DNA from: Planctomycetota bacterium | GTDB lineage: Bacteria; Planctomycetota; GCA-002687715 | Assembly (NCBI GenBank): GCA_009691765.1 | Contig: SIAO01000020.1 | Span: forward strand, 1 to 42,564 | DNA: 42,564 bases | Direction of reading: 5' to 3' | In this document: positions 34,032-41,955 of the stretch, in pieces | Numbering within the stretch: position 1 is the stretch's first letter | How the letters are laid out: every line of letters starts with the position of its first letter | Program-made: the position numbers and the translations under genes | The notes under the pieces: generated by a model | The model's input: the letters and a program-made list of their open reading frames with translations, nothing else | The model's database searches: none | What the model was told of the DNA's origin: nothing

Positions 34032-36070
34032 CGAAACCGAAGCCCTGTTCAAGCGGGGCCAGCGCCGAAACGGCCGTTGCGGAGTCCTTCATCGCGTATG
34101 AGGGACTGCGCAACGGGCCGGTGCGCAAATCCAAGATGGGCAAGTGGCGCGCCACTGTCTTGATCTTGGTACATGTCGCGATCTTCGCGCACATCCTGCA
34201 TTGGAAGCTCGCAGGGCGGACGTTGACACCGCTCGAACCCAGCGAAGCCATGTACACGTTGGTGAATGGCGCAGTGAACGCGGGTGCCATCGTGATGGCT
34301 GGCTCGCTCTTGCTCACGTTGGTGCTTGGCCGTTTCTTTTGCGGTTGGGCGTGCCACATGGTGGCGATGCAAGATCTGTGCGCGTGGATGTTGAAGAAGT
34401 GCGGACTGCGCCCGCGGCCCCTGCGCTCACGCTTCATGATGCTGGTGCCACTCGCCGCAGGCCTCTACATGTTCTTCTGGCCGGTGCTGTGGATGGCGCT
34501 TGATGGCCAGTGGCCGCCTGCGTTTCACAACGGCTTCATGGAGACAGAGTTCTGGGACACTTTTCCAGGATTCTGGATGGGCGTGCTCACCTATGTCGTG
34601 TGTGGATTCGGAATGGTGTGGGTTCTCGGCTCGAAGGGTTTTTGCACGTACGCCTGCCCCTACGGCGGGTTGTTCGGAGTCGTGGACCGCTACGCATTTG
34701 GACGCATCCTCGTCAGCGACGCGTGCAGTGGTTGCGGACATTGCTCGGCGGTGTGCACGTCGAATGTCATCGTGCACCAAGAGGTGCGCGACTTCGGCAA
34801 AGTGGTCGATCCCGGCTGCATGAAATGTCTCGATTGCGTCAGCGTTTGCCCGGAAAACGCGCTGCGCTTTGGTTTCTCGCTTCCAGCGGTGTTCACGCGG
34901 GCACGTCGGCCGCAACCTGCGAGGACGGTGTGGAGTTTTTCGCTGCGTGAAGACTTGGCGCTGGCACTTCTGTTTGTGCTGGCCATGCTCGTATTCCGCG
35001 GGATGCCTGACAACATCTTTCCTGAAGCCGGCAATTTGTACGGCCAAGTGCCGCTGCTCCTAGGCATCGGACTTTCAGCGCTCACAGCCTTCGTGCTGTT
35101 GCTTCTTGCGCGCTTGCTGCGACGCAAAGATGTGGCGCTGTTTGGTCAAGAGCTGAAGCGAGCAGGGAAGTACCGAGGCGCAGGCGCAGCGTGGTTGCTG
35201 TTCTTCGCGTTCGTGACTGCGGGTTTCTTGCATTCTGCGGTGCTGCAAGTCGCGATGCTGCGCGGACAGGTTGCGGTCACGCACACAGCGTCTTTGGCGC
35301 CGTACCTCTGGAGTGGCGATCGCGAAAAACTGGACGGTGCGAAAGCGTGGAGCGAAGACGATGCCCGCATGGGGCGTTCGTGTTTCCGTTTCGCGCAGCG
35401 CTTCGGGTTCTTTGCTGACGATCGTATCGAGCAGCAGATCGCGTGGTTCGATGCACTTGAAGGCGACTATCCCACGGCAGTGACACGCATGAAGCGCTTG
35501 CTGGCGGTGCATCCCGAGCGGCATCGTTTGCGTTTCGATATGGCGCGCTTGCTTTCCATGCAGGGCGAGTTGCTCGAAGCCCAAGCGACCTACATGGCGG
35601 CAGTGCGTGGAGCACCTGACGATTTGTTCATGCGCTCTGCTTTGCCGCCGCTCGCCGACGATTTGTTCCGCGGTGGGTTTGTGCGCCAAGCTGCGGATGT
35701 GTTGCAACTGGCATGCGAGTTAGATCCACACGCGGCTGCTTTGCATTCCGCTTTGGCAGAAGCCACCACTACGGATGGCCGCCCCGAAGATGCGTTGAAA
35801 GTGCTGGATGGTTTTTTTGCGACGCATGAGCCCGACGTTCATTTGCGTGTGCAGCATGCGCAGGTGCAAGAAAGTTGTGGGCGCAGAGAAGCCGGGTTGA
35901 CGGAGCTTGCTGCGCTGCACGAAAACGTGGCGGGCGATGCGCGGGCGGCGTTTTGGAGCGCGGTGATGTTCGGGAGATCCGGTCGCGAGGCGGAAGCCGA
36001 TGCTTGGTGGGCCTTGGGCCGCTTGCGCGATCCGAAGCTGCCTGAGTGGCGCCCCGTGGCGAACCGCTAG
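34028..36070 (+). CDS. Membrane polyferredoxin (NapH/CcoG-like) fused to TPR repeats
   Basis: A 680-residue protein. Six or so transmembrane helices carry two membrane-edge cysteine motifs, CGWAC (105-109) and CTYACP (206-211), as in NapH, NosR and CcoG. Two 4Fe-4S ferredoxin motifs follow: CSGCGHCSAVC (233-243) and CMKCLDCVSVCP (264-275). After two more helices (about 300-345 and 380-400) the last 250 residues are TPR-like helical pairs (FDMARLLSMQGELLEAQATYM, AALHSALAEATTTDGRPEDALKVLD). The role would be electron transfer across the membrane, with TPRs for partner binding. The GTG start overlaps the previous stop; an ATG at 34136 is an alternative. No partner oxidoreductase is adjacent. Confidence 0.85.
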   Translation: MTKPKPCSSGASAETAVAESFIAYEGLRNGPVRKSKMGKWRATVLILVHVAIFAHILHWKLAGRTLTPLEPSEAMYTLVNGAVNAGAIVMAGSLLLTLVLGRFFCGWACHMVAMQDLCAWMLKKCGLRPRPLRSRFMMLVPLAAGLYMFFWPVLWMALDGQWPPAFHNGFMETEFWDTFPGFWMGVLTYVVCGFGMVWVLGSKGFCTYACPYGGLFGVVDRYAFGRILVSDACSGCGHCSAVCTSNVIVHQEVRDFGKVVDPGCMKCLDCVSVCPENALRFGFSLPAVFTRARRPQPARTVWSFSLREDLALALLFVLAMLVFRGMPDNIFPEAGNLYGQVPLLLGIGLSALTAFVLLLLARLLRRKDVALFGQELKRAGKYRGAGAAWLLFFAFVTAGFLHSAVLQVAMLRGQVAVTHTASLAPYLWSGDREKLDGAKAWSEDDARMGRSCFRFAQRFGFFADDRIEQQIAWFDALEGDYPTAVTRMKRLLAVHPERHRLRFDMARLLSMQGELLEAQATYMAAVRGAPDDLFMRSALPPLADDLFRGGFVRQAADVLQLACELDPHAAALHSALAEATTTDGRPEDALKVLDGFFATHEPDVHLRVQHAQVQESCGRREAGLTELAALHENVAGDARAAFWSAVMFGRSGREAEADAWWALGRLRDPKLPEWRPVANR

Positions 36071-36139
36071 TCGCGATTTCGTGGCCGGGGCCTTGGCGGC
36101 GCGGCAAGGCTCAATATGGTGCGCGCCGAGGGTTCTGCC

Positions 36140-37384
36140 ATGTCACTGCTCAAGCTGACTCTTGGTTCCATTGCGCTGTTGCTCACGTGCTCGCTGTTGT
36201 GTGCTCAAACTCCCGATGCGGCGCCTGTCGTGGACGCCACCGCGGGCCAGCCAGCTGTTGCCGTAGGCACCGCACCGGCCGCAGAGGAGGTCCCGTACCT
36301 CACGTTTGGCTTGAACCACGTGCCTGGTCTGCGCTTCGAGCTGTTCTCCATTCCGCTGTGGCAGTATGCGGCGTCGATCATCTATGTGATCCTCGCGATG
36401 TATTTCGCGCGCTTCCTCGATTGGTTTGTGCGCAAGTACATCCAGCGCCTCACTAAGAAAACCGAAACGCGCATCGACGATGTGATGCTCGAGCTGCTCC
36501 ACGGCCCGGTGCGCGTGATTTCGTTTGTGTTCCTGCTGCATGTGGGTCTGCATGTCTTCCACTGGCCAGGGTGGTTGGAAACCTACATGTCGATGGGTTT
36601 GAAGCTGGCGGTAGCCGGCTCCATCACTTGGATGCTGATGAAGACCGTAGATGCGACGCTGAACTCGGTGCGCCAACGCGCTGATAACGACCGCGATCGG
36701 GCCATGGGTGCGCAGCTCTTCCCGGTGCTCGGGCGCATGATCAAGGCGATCATCTTCATCATTGCTGCGCTGGTCACCGCGCAGAATCTTGGTTTTGAAA
36801 TCACCGGGTTGTTGGCGTCTGTGTCTGTCGGCGGTTTGGCCATCGGTCTCGCAGCGCAAGATTCTTTGGCCAATGTGTTCGGCGCGGTGACGATCTTTCT
36901 CGACAAACCGTTTCGCATCGGCGATCGCATTGTGGTGGACAAGACGGAAGGCGTGGTGGAGACCATCGGCATGCGCAGCACGCGCGTGCGCAATCTCGAT
37001 GGTCACCTTGTCACCATTCCCAATCGCTCCATGGGCAACGCCGCCATCGTCAACATCACGGCTCGCGGCGCCGTGAAAACTGAGATGAACTTGGGCATGC
37101 CCTACAGCACTGCACCCGACAAGGTGCAGCAAGCGGTGGCACTGATTCTCGCGGTATGCCGCGCACACCCAAGCACCAACGAAGTCACGGCCGGTTTCAA
37201 CAAGTTCTCCGACTCGTCCATGAACATCTTGGTGACGCACTGGTCGAAGGAGCTGGATGCGAAGTTGCATCTTGAAGCCATGCAGGCCATCAACCTCGAG
37301 ATCAAGCGGCGCTTTGATGCCGAAGGTCTCGAATTGGCGAACCCGACGCGCACGGTGTTGCTGCGCAACGATCCGCGCGTCTGA
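36140..37384 (+). CDS. MscS family mechanosensitive ion channel
   Basis: A 414-residue membrane protein with a signal peptide (MSLLKLTLGSIALLLTCSLLCA), a short periplasmic region and about four helices before the core. The pore helix and beta domain are unmistakable: GLLASVSVGGLAIGLAAQDSLANVFGAVTIFLDKPFRIGD is the TM3 segment, followed by TEGVVETIGMRSTRVRNLDGHLVTIPN. The C-terminal alpha/beta domain is complete. It would open under membrane tension to release osmolytes. The ATG at 36140 has GAGGG 8 nt upstream; an ATG at 36116 would add eight residues. TATGGT (36115-36120) may be its -10 box. Confidence 0.92.
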   Translation: MSLLKLTLGSIALLLTCSLLCAQTPDAAPVVDATAGQPAVAVGTAPAAEEVPYLTFGLNHVPGLRFELFSIPLWQYAASIIYVILAMYFARFLDWFVRKYIQRLTKKTETRIDDVMLELLHGPVRVISFVFLLHVGLHVFHWPGWLETYMSMGLKLAVAGSITWMLMKTVDATLNSVRQRADNDRDRAMGAQLFPVLGRMIKAIIFIIAALVTAQNLGFEITGLLASVSVGGLAIGLAAQDSLANVFGAVTIFLDKPFRIGDRIVVDKTEGVVETIGMRSTRVRNLDGHLVTIPNRSMGNAAIVNITARGAVKTEMNLGMPYSTAPDKVQQAVALILAVCRAHPSTNEVTAGFNKFSDSSMNILVTHWSKELDAKLHLEAMQAINLEIKRRFDAEGLELANPTRTVLLRNDPRV

Positions 37385-37388
37385 GGGC

Positions 37389-37415
37389 ACGCAACGCGCT
37401 TCGCGTCCTCTGCGT
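37389..37415. terminator. Hairpin between mscS and the DUF309 gene
   Basis: ACGCAACGCG pairs with CGCGT and TGCGT (10 bp in total, with a 4-nt bulge), loop CTT. It fills the gap between convergent stop codons and is followed by TTTA on the plus strand. Confidence 0.55.
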
Positions 37416-37910
37416 TTATGCCGTGGGCGCGGGGAGGCGGCGCGCGCCAGCGGCAACCAAGCCAGCGATTTCCACGAGGTCGTAGCCGAGGCAGCGCGAA
37501 CCGCGCACGAGTCCGTGACTGTTCGCTACCTCCAAGTTTTGTAGCGCGTTGTTTTGCAGAGTTGCTGCGGTGTGCGCGTCGCCGAGCTCCAGCTTGAGCA
37601 GCATCGCGGCAAACTGAATCAGGCCCTTGAGCGCGTGGTGTTCTGCTGTGCCTACAGGCGCTGCGTGCCAATAACTTTCCCACGCTTCGTGCGCTTCCCA
37701 CCAAAACTCGTGGTTGAACAAGTCGATGGCGTGAAGGTGGCCGGCTTCTTCAAACCAGCGTGAAGCAGCAGGCAGTTGCGGGCGCAGTTCGACGTCGCCA
37801 AACATGTGGCCTTCCGGGTGGCGCATGGGATGCGCGTTGCGTCCAGGGCGATACGCATACGGCGGCAGAGGAATCTGCGGGCAGAGGAGTGGCGGTGGAG
37901 TGTGGTGCAC
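37416..37910 (-). CDS. DUF309 domain protein
   Basis: A 164-residue soluble protein. The DUF309 core spans about residues 60-125, with AIDLFNHEFWWEAHEAWESYW, then EHHALKGLIQFAAMLLKLELG, matching the family pattern of a helical domain with conserved W-E-A-H-E and Q-x-A-A. The biochemical function of DUF309 is unknown. The N-terminus is Pro/His-rich (HHTPPPLLCPQIPLPPYAY). The GTG start lies 6 bp after the stop of the upstream PH-like gene, so they form an operon. An ATG at 37826 (MRHPEGHM) is an alternative start. Confidence 0.82.
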   Translation of the reverse strand: MHHTPPPLLCPQIPLPPYAYRPGRNAHPMRHPEGHMFGDVELRPQLPAASRWFEEAGHLHAIDLFNHEFWWEAHEAWESYWHAAPVGTAEHHALKGLIQFAAMLLKLELGDAHTAATLQNNALQNLEVANSHGLVRGSRCLGYDLVEIAGLVAAGARRLPAPTA

Positions 37911-37916
37911 GGGAGT

Positions 37917-38384
37917 TCAGGATGCAGAGGTATTGGCGCGGGCAGCCAAGGCCGCATTCACGGCGTTCAGCAATCCATCCGGATCATCCGTGCCGATGTG
38001 GAAACACTTGCCCTTGCGCAAGATCAAACGCACGGCGGCGGCACCTTGCGTGTTCCAGAGCCAACCGCGCGGTGTCAAGCGCAGGCCATAGCCGTACCAC
38101 CAACTATGCTCGCATTTCTCAGCGCTTGCGATGTCTGCCAAGGCGAAACGCGCACATGGCCAGTTCCATGCCCAAGTCACCGTCACATGCTGTGCATCGA
38201 CCCGCGCGCGCAAGCTGAAAAACAATGACCCTGTGGCCAAGAGCAGCGCAGGCAGCAGCCACACCACGAGCGGCAGGCTTTCGTCCTTGCGCTCGATCCA
38301 GAGAATGATGGCCGAAAAAACCGCACCTCCCCAAATACTGGTCGGAATCAGCCAACCGCGTTGCGTGTGTTCGTAGGTTTGCAT
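37917..38384 (-). CDS. Two-TM bacterial PH-like domain protein
   Basis: A 155-residue membrane protein. Two hydrophobic segments (PTSIWGGAVFSAIILWI and PLVVWLLPALLLATGSLFF) are followed by a beta-rich domain with LRARVDAQHVTVTWAW, YGLRLTPRGWLWNTQG and AAAVRLILRKGKCFHIGTDDPDGLLNAV. This matches small bacterial PH-like proteins with an N-terminal hairpin anchor. The usual role is unknown. It is the first gene of an operon with the DUF309 protein. No Shine-Dalgarno sequence or convincing -10 hexamer was found. Confidence 0.75.
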   Translation of the reverse strand: MQTYEHTQRGWLIPTSIWGGAVFSAIILWIERKDESLPLVVWLLPALLLATGSLFFSLRARVDAQHVTVTWAWNWPCARFALADIASAEKCEHSWWYGYGLRLTPRGWLWNTQGAAAVRLILRKGKCFHIGTDDPDGLLNAVNAALAARANTSAS

Positions 38385-38482
38385 GAGTGTGGCGACCGAT
38401 TTTCATCATCGCCGCCCGGATTCTACTGCGGCGCTTGCGCCAGCAGGTGCCGAATGGGCAAGATGTGCGCTGGAGTTTGGTG

Positions 38483-41400
38483 ATGCGCATATTGATGAGC
38501 CTGTTGTTCATGCTGGTTTGCGCGGCGGCACAGACGCCCGTTGTGGGTGAATTGGTGATCAGCGAAGTGTTGCCGGATGCTGCGGTGATCCTTGACGACA
38601 ACGGCGAGTATTTCGAAGTGTGCAATGTTTCCGTTCGTGTGCTCGATCTTGCAGGTTGCAGTTTCATCGACACGGATTCGGTAAGCGGAGCGAGCATCAC
38701 TGGGACGCTGCTGCTTCAGCCAGGTGAGTTCATGACCTTCATTCGCGATGCGGCGCAGGCCACAGCGTGGAGCATCCCGGGGCAACGGGTTGGCTATGCA
38801 GCCGTATCTGCGTCGTCGTGCAGTGCAGGTGTGGCTTGTGTCGCTGCGGGCAGCATGACTTTCAACAATGGTGCAGATGGCGTCGTCATCATGAATGCTG
38901 TCGGCACGGTGCTCGATAGCGTTGCGTGGAGCAGTGCCACTGCGGGAGTGGCGTTGGAACGCGTGGATCTGCGCTCGGCGTGGAATGCCCCGGGCAATGT
39001 TGTTGCGGCGGTGTTTCCGCTGGACGCGAACAACTCTGGGACGCCTGGTCGCGCCAACAGCGCGGATGAAACCAAGGCATGGCTGCGAAGTGCCGACTCT
39101 GCGAGTGGATTTGTGCTGGCGACGGGTGCAGTGCCCGATATCGCGTTGCTGCTCGGCACGACCGCGAAGTTGCATCTGCTGTCTCCAGCCCATGGTGGCG
39201 GCGTGCGCATTCTCGCGGCCTCTACTGGAAACTCGCCAGGCTTCAGCGTTGGCAACATCTTTATTGGGCTCAACCAAGACGAGTTGTTCTTGATTTCGTT
39301 GACTCCGGGAAATCCGTACTTCGTAGATTTCTCAGGTGGCGCTTTCGATGCCTATGGCGCCGATGCTGCGAGCGTGTTGGTCCCCAATGTCTCTGCGTTG
39401 TTGGGTTACGAGTTTTACGCCGCATTTGTGGCGGCTGATTTGTCGCTTGGGATGTTGCGCGAGTCCACAGTGGCGTCGCTCACGCTCACTGCGCCTGCTC
39501 CACTGTCGAGCATCGTTGCACTCAGTGTCGATGGCGCCGCGGTTGCTGCCATGGGACTTCCTGGCATCACCGCCAGCTCCAACGCAGCCGAGCTCGTCAA
39601 GGCGCTGATTGACGCCACCGCTACGAACCCGGCGTTGTTGGCTCCGAGTGCAGCCAATCCGCTTGGCATCAGTTTCCCACTGTCAGCAGCTACGTCAGAA
39701 ACCGTGCGCGTGATTCCAGGGTTCACCCAGAGTCTCGTGGCGCGCTGGTTGGATCCGTTGCGCACCACCGCAGCAGTGACGGACCCGCGTTTCGGCAGCA
39801 ACTGCGATTATCTTGCGTGGTTCGGTGATGGTTGGGATTCCACGTTGGGTGATCCGCCGCAGTTTCACGGATCTGGAAGTGCTGGTTGGTTGTGGGCGAA
39901 CCACGAAGCCGTTTCCGGAGGCGCACCTTGGCTCACGGCGGCGCCTACAGGCGCTGCGCTCAATCTCGCGTTCTGGTTGCGCGATAGCGGTTTGCTTGTC
40001 GGTAATCCGTTGGCTTCTGTGTGGTCGCAGCAAGATGTCGACATGTGGTCTATTGCAGCGAAACGTCAAGTTGGCGGTTCGTGGTTGCGCGCACAACAGA
40101 GTGGAGGCGTGTGGAGTTTGCAACGCGATGCCGCCGCTGTGCGCTACGACGCTAGCAGCGCCACGCTGCTGCGCATCACGGGGTACACGCAGCACGCGCT
40201 GGATCACGACGACAACGGAACGACTTTGCCGGCTGGCATCGCGGTAGGCACGCTTGGGAATTGTTCCGGTGGGCAATCACCGTGGGGCACGATCTTCACA
40301 GGCGAAGAAAACGTTCAAGGCTACTACGGCGATCTCGAAGCGTGTTGGTCTTCGAACCAACGCTTCATCACCGGCGCGGGTTTCGATCCTGGCGCCAATG
40401 TCAGCCCGAACTTTGCGTCGAACACCGGAGGTTTGTTCGGTCGCATTTCCATGACGGCACAGCACCACGAAAAAGACCTTTACGGATTCCTCTCTGAGAT
40501 CGACCCTGGTGTGGCCTCGGACAACGCTTACGACAGCGTCGCTGCAGGTGGCGACGGCCTCGGGCATCGCAAACTCGGCAGCATGGGGCGCGCGCGTTGG
40601 GAGAACGCGACGTTCGCCACAGACACCGATTGGAAGCTCATCTCTGGCCAGCCCATCGTGATCTATGCCGGCGACGACCGCCGCTCGGGCCGAGTGTTCA
40701 AGTTTGTGAGTGCCGCCAACACCAGCAGCGGCATGACACGCGGGCAAATCCGCGCTCTGCTCGACAGCGGCACGCTGCATGTCGCGCACTTCCAAAACCT
40801 CGATCACGCGACGGGTGAAACGCTGGTTGGTGGCGGCGTGCCGACGGAAGCCGCGCCCGCCAACGGTGTCTGGTATCAACTCACCACAAGCAACACAGGG
40901 CAGATCGCGCCCAACGCGGCAGCTCTTGGCGTACCTACGCAGTCCATCGGAGCGGCGCTCACCGACCTCACATGGAATGGCATCGGCGGTTTTGCTGACG
41001 ACAACATGCTGCGCGCGTGCCTTTTCAGCGTTTGCAACAAGCTCGGCATTTCGGAGATGAATCGCCCAGAAGACGTGGAGTGGAACCCCTACGGCACGCC
41101 GCGTCTGTTCATCGCTTTCACAGGCCATGGCGGGCGCGTTGCCAACAATGAAAGCGGTGTGCAATATCCGCCAGCGACGCACGCAACGCTCTCACCAACG
41201 CGCCCTGACAGCACCGGCTCCGTCGTTGCCTTGCAAGAAACGAACAGCTCGAATCCCGGCGCGTCCACGACATTCACTTGGTTCCGCGTGTGGAAGGGCT
41301 CGAACGCTTCGCAGAACAACAGTGTTGTCGATCCGTTCCGCGCAGCGAGCGTCGACAACTTGATGATCGACAACGCAGGCGGCGTTTGGTTCGGAACAGA

Positions 41401-41644
41401 TGGCAATCTCGGAAACAACGGGCGCGCCGAAGCGCTGTATCACTTGGATCTCGATCCAGCGCATCAGGCGGGCATGCCAGGCGTGGTGAATGCAACTTAC
41501 GGGAAGGCCTTTCGTGTGGCTTCGCTTCCGAGCAACGCGGAAGCCACTGGTCCGTGTTTCGCCTCAGATCTGCGCACCATCTTCATTTCGGTGCAACACC
41601 CTGGCGCCGGTGTGTGGAGCACCTGGCCCAACGGCGGGCTGTGA
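38483..41644 (+). CDS. Lamin-tail domain / PhoX (DUF839) phosphatase-like exoprotein
   Basis: A 1053-residue exported protein. After a signal peptide (MRILMSLLFMLVCAAAQT) comes a lamin-tail domain (about 20-190: ELVISEVLPDAAVILDD, GEYFEVCN, VLDLAGCSF, LLLQPGEFMTF). A beta-rich middle region (about 205-420) resembles the end modules of the other exoproteins. The C-terminal half is PhoX-like, with NCSGG and WGTIFTGEEN, YGFLSEIDP, HRKLGSMGRARWENA, YAGDDRRSGRVFKFV, NRPEDVEWNPYG and a final DGNLGNNG region. PhoX enzymes are Ca/Fe alkaline phosphatases. Here the signal peptide is Sec-like, with no twin arginine. The ATG at 38483 has GGAG upstream. Activity is likely but not proven. Confidence 0.85.
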   Translation: MRILMSLLFMLVCAAAQTPVVGELVISEVLPDAAVILDDNGEYFEVCNVSVRVLDLAGCSFIDTDSVSGASITGTLLLQPGEFMTFIRDAAQATAWSIPGQRVGYAAVSASSCSAGVACVAAGSMTFNNGADGVVIMNAVGTVLDSVAWSSATAGVALERVDLRSAWNAPGNVVAAVFPLDANNSGTPGRANSADETKAWLRSADSASGFVLATGAVPDIALLLGTTAKLHLLSPAHGGGVRILAASTGNSPGFSVGNIFIGLNQDELFLISLTPGNPYFVDFSGGAFDAYGADAASVLVPNVSALLGYEFYAAFVAADLSLGMLRESTVASLTLTAPAPLSSIVALSVDGAAVAAMGLPGITASSNAAELVKALIDATATNPALLAPSAANPLGISFPLSAATSETVRVIPGFTQSLVARWLDPLRTTAAVTDPRFGSNCDYLAWFGDGWDSTLGDPPQFHGSGSAGWLWANHEAVSGGAPWLTAAPTGAALNLAFWLRDSGLLVGNPLASVWSQQDVDMWSIAAKRQVGGSWLRAQQSGGVWSLQRDAAAVRYDASSATLLRITGYTQHALDHDDNGTTLPAGIAVGTLGNCSGGQSPWGTIFTGEENVQGYYGDLEACWSSNQRFITGAGFDPGANVSPNFASNTGGLFGRISMTAQHHEKDLYGFLSEIDPGVASDNAYDSVAAGGDGLGHRKLGSMGRARWENATFATDTDWKLISGQPIVIYAGDDRRSGRVFKFVSAANTSSGMTRGQIRALLDSGTLHVAHFQNLDHATGETLVGGGVPTEAAPANGVWYQLTTSNTGQIAPNAAALGVPTQSIGAALTDLTWNGIGGFADDNMLRACLFSVCNKLGISEMNRPEDVEWNPYGTPRLFIAFTGHGGRVANNESGVQYPPATHATLSPTRPDSTGSVVALQETNSSNPGASTTFTWFRVWKGSNASQNNSVVDPFRAASVDNLMIDNAGGVWFGTDGNLGNNGRAEALYHLDLDPAHQAGMPGVVNATYGKAFRVASLPSNAEATGPCFASDLRTIFISVQHPGAGVWSTWPNGGL

Positions 41645-41667
41645 GAGCGCCTAACGTGTTTGATGCT

Positions 41668-41955
41668 CTATCGCGGGGCGTGCGCCGGCGCGACCCAGCG
41701 GACAGCGTAGTGCAACAAGGGCTCGTGGCCCGGAGTCAGTTCTGGATGTGCGCTGGAACAGAACACGCGGCCTTTGCCGAAGGGCGCGCGCACGATGGCT
41801 GCCGCACCGTCATGATGCCGGCGACCGCGCCGTTGCGAGCGCTCTCGGTTTCAAAAGTGGCGAGTGTTTCGTAGTCGGGCAGCGTGTCGTCGTTGGCGGG
41901 CGCCAACAGTGGGCCTTGGTAGTAGAGCAGCGAGTGCTGATTATTGAAGCGCGTC
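41668..41955 (-). pseudogene. 5'-truncated, frameshifted BPL_N-like amidotransferase remnant
   Basis: On the reverse strand one frame gives RFNNQHSLLYYQGPLLAP and LPDYETLATFETE, with ARNGAVAGIM, then near 41805-41810 the reading must shift by one base (a missing base in a G-run) to continue GAAAIVRAPFGKGRVFC, SSAHPELTPGHEPLLHYA, and stop at 41668. The order fits the C-terminal part of BPL_N-type glutamine-amidotransferase-like proteins, in which a Gly-Lys-Gly-Arg-Val strand is followed by HPE-x-TPG. The N-terminal half with the nucleophile Cys is absent: upstream of about 41955 the DNA codes for the GH16 gene on the other strand. The 5' boundary is approximate. Confidence 0.6.
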
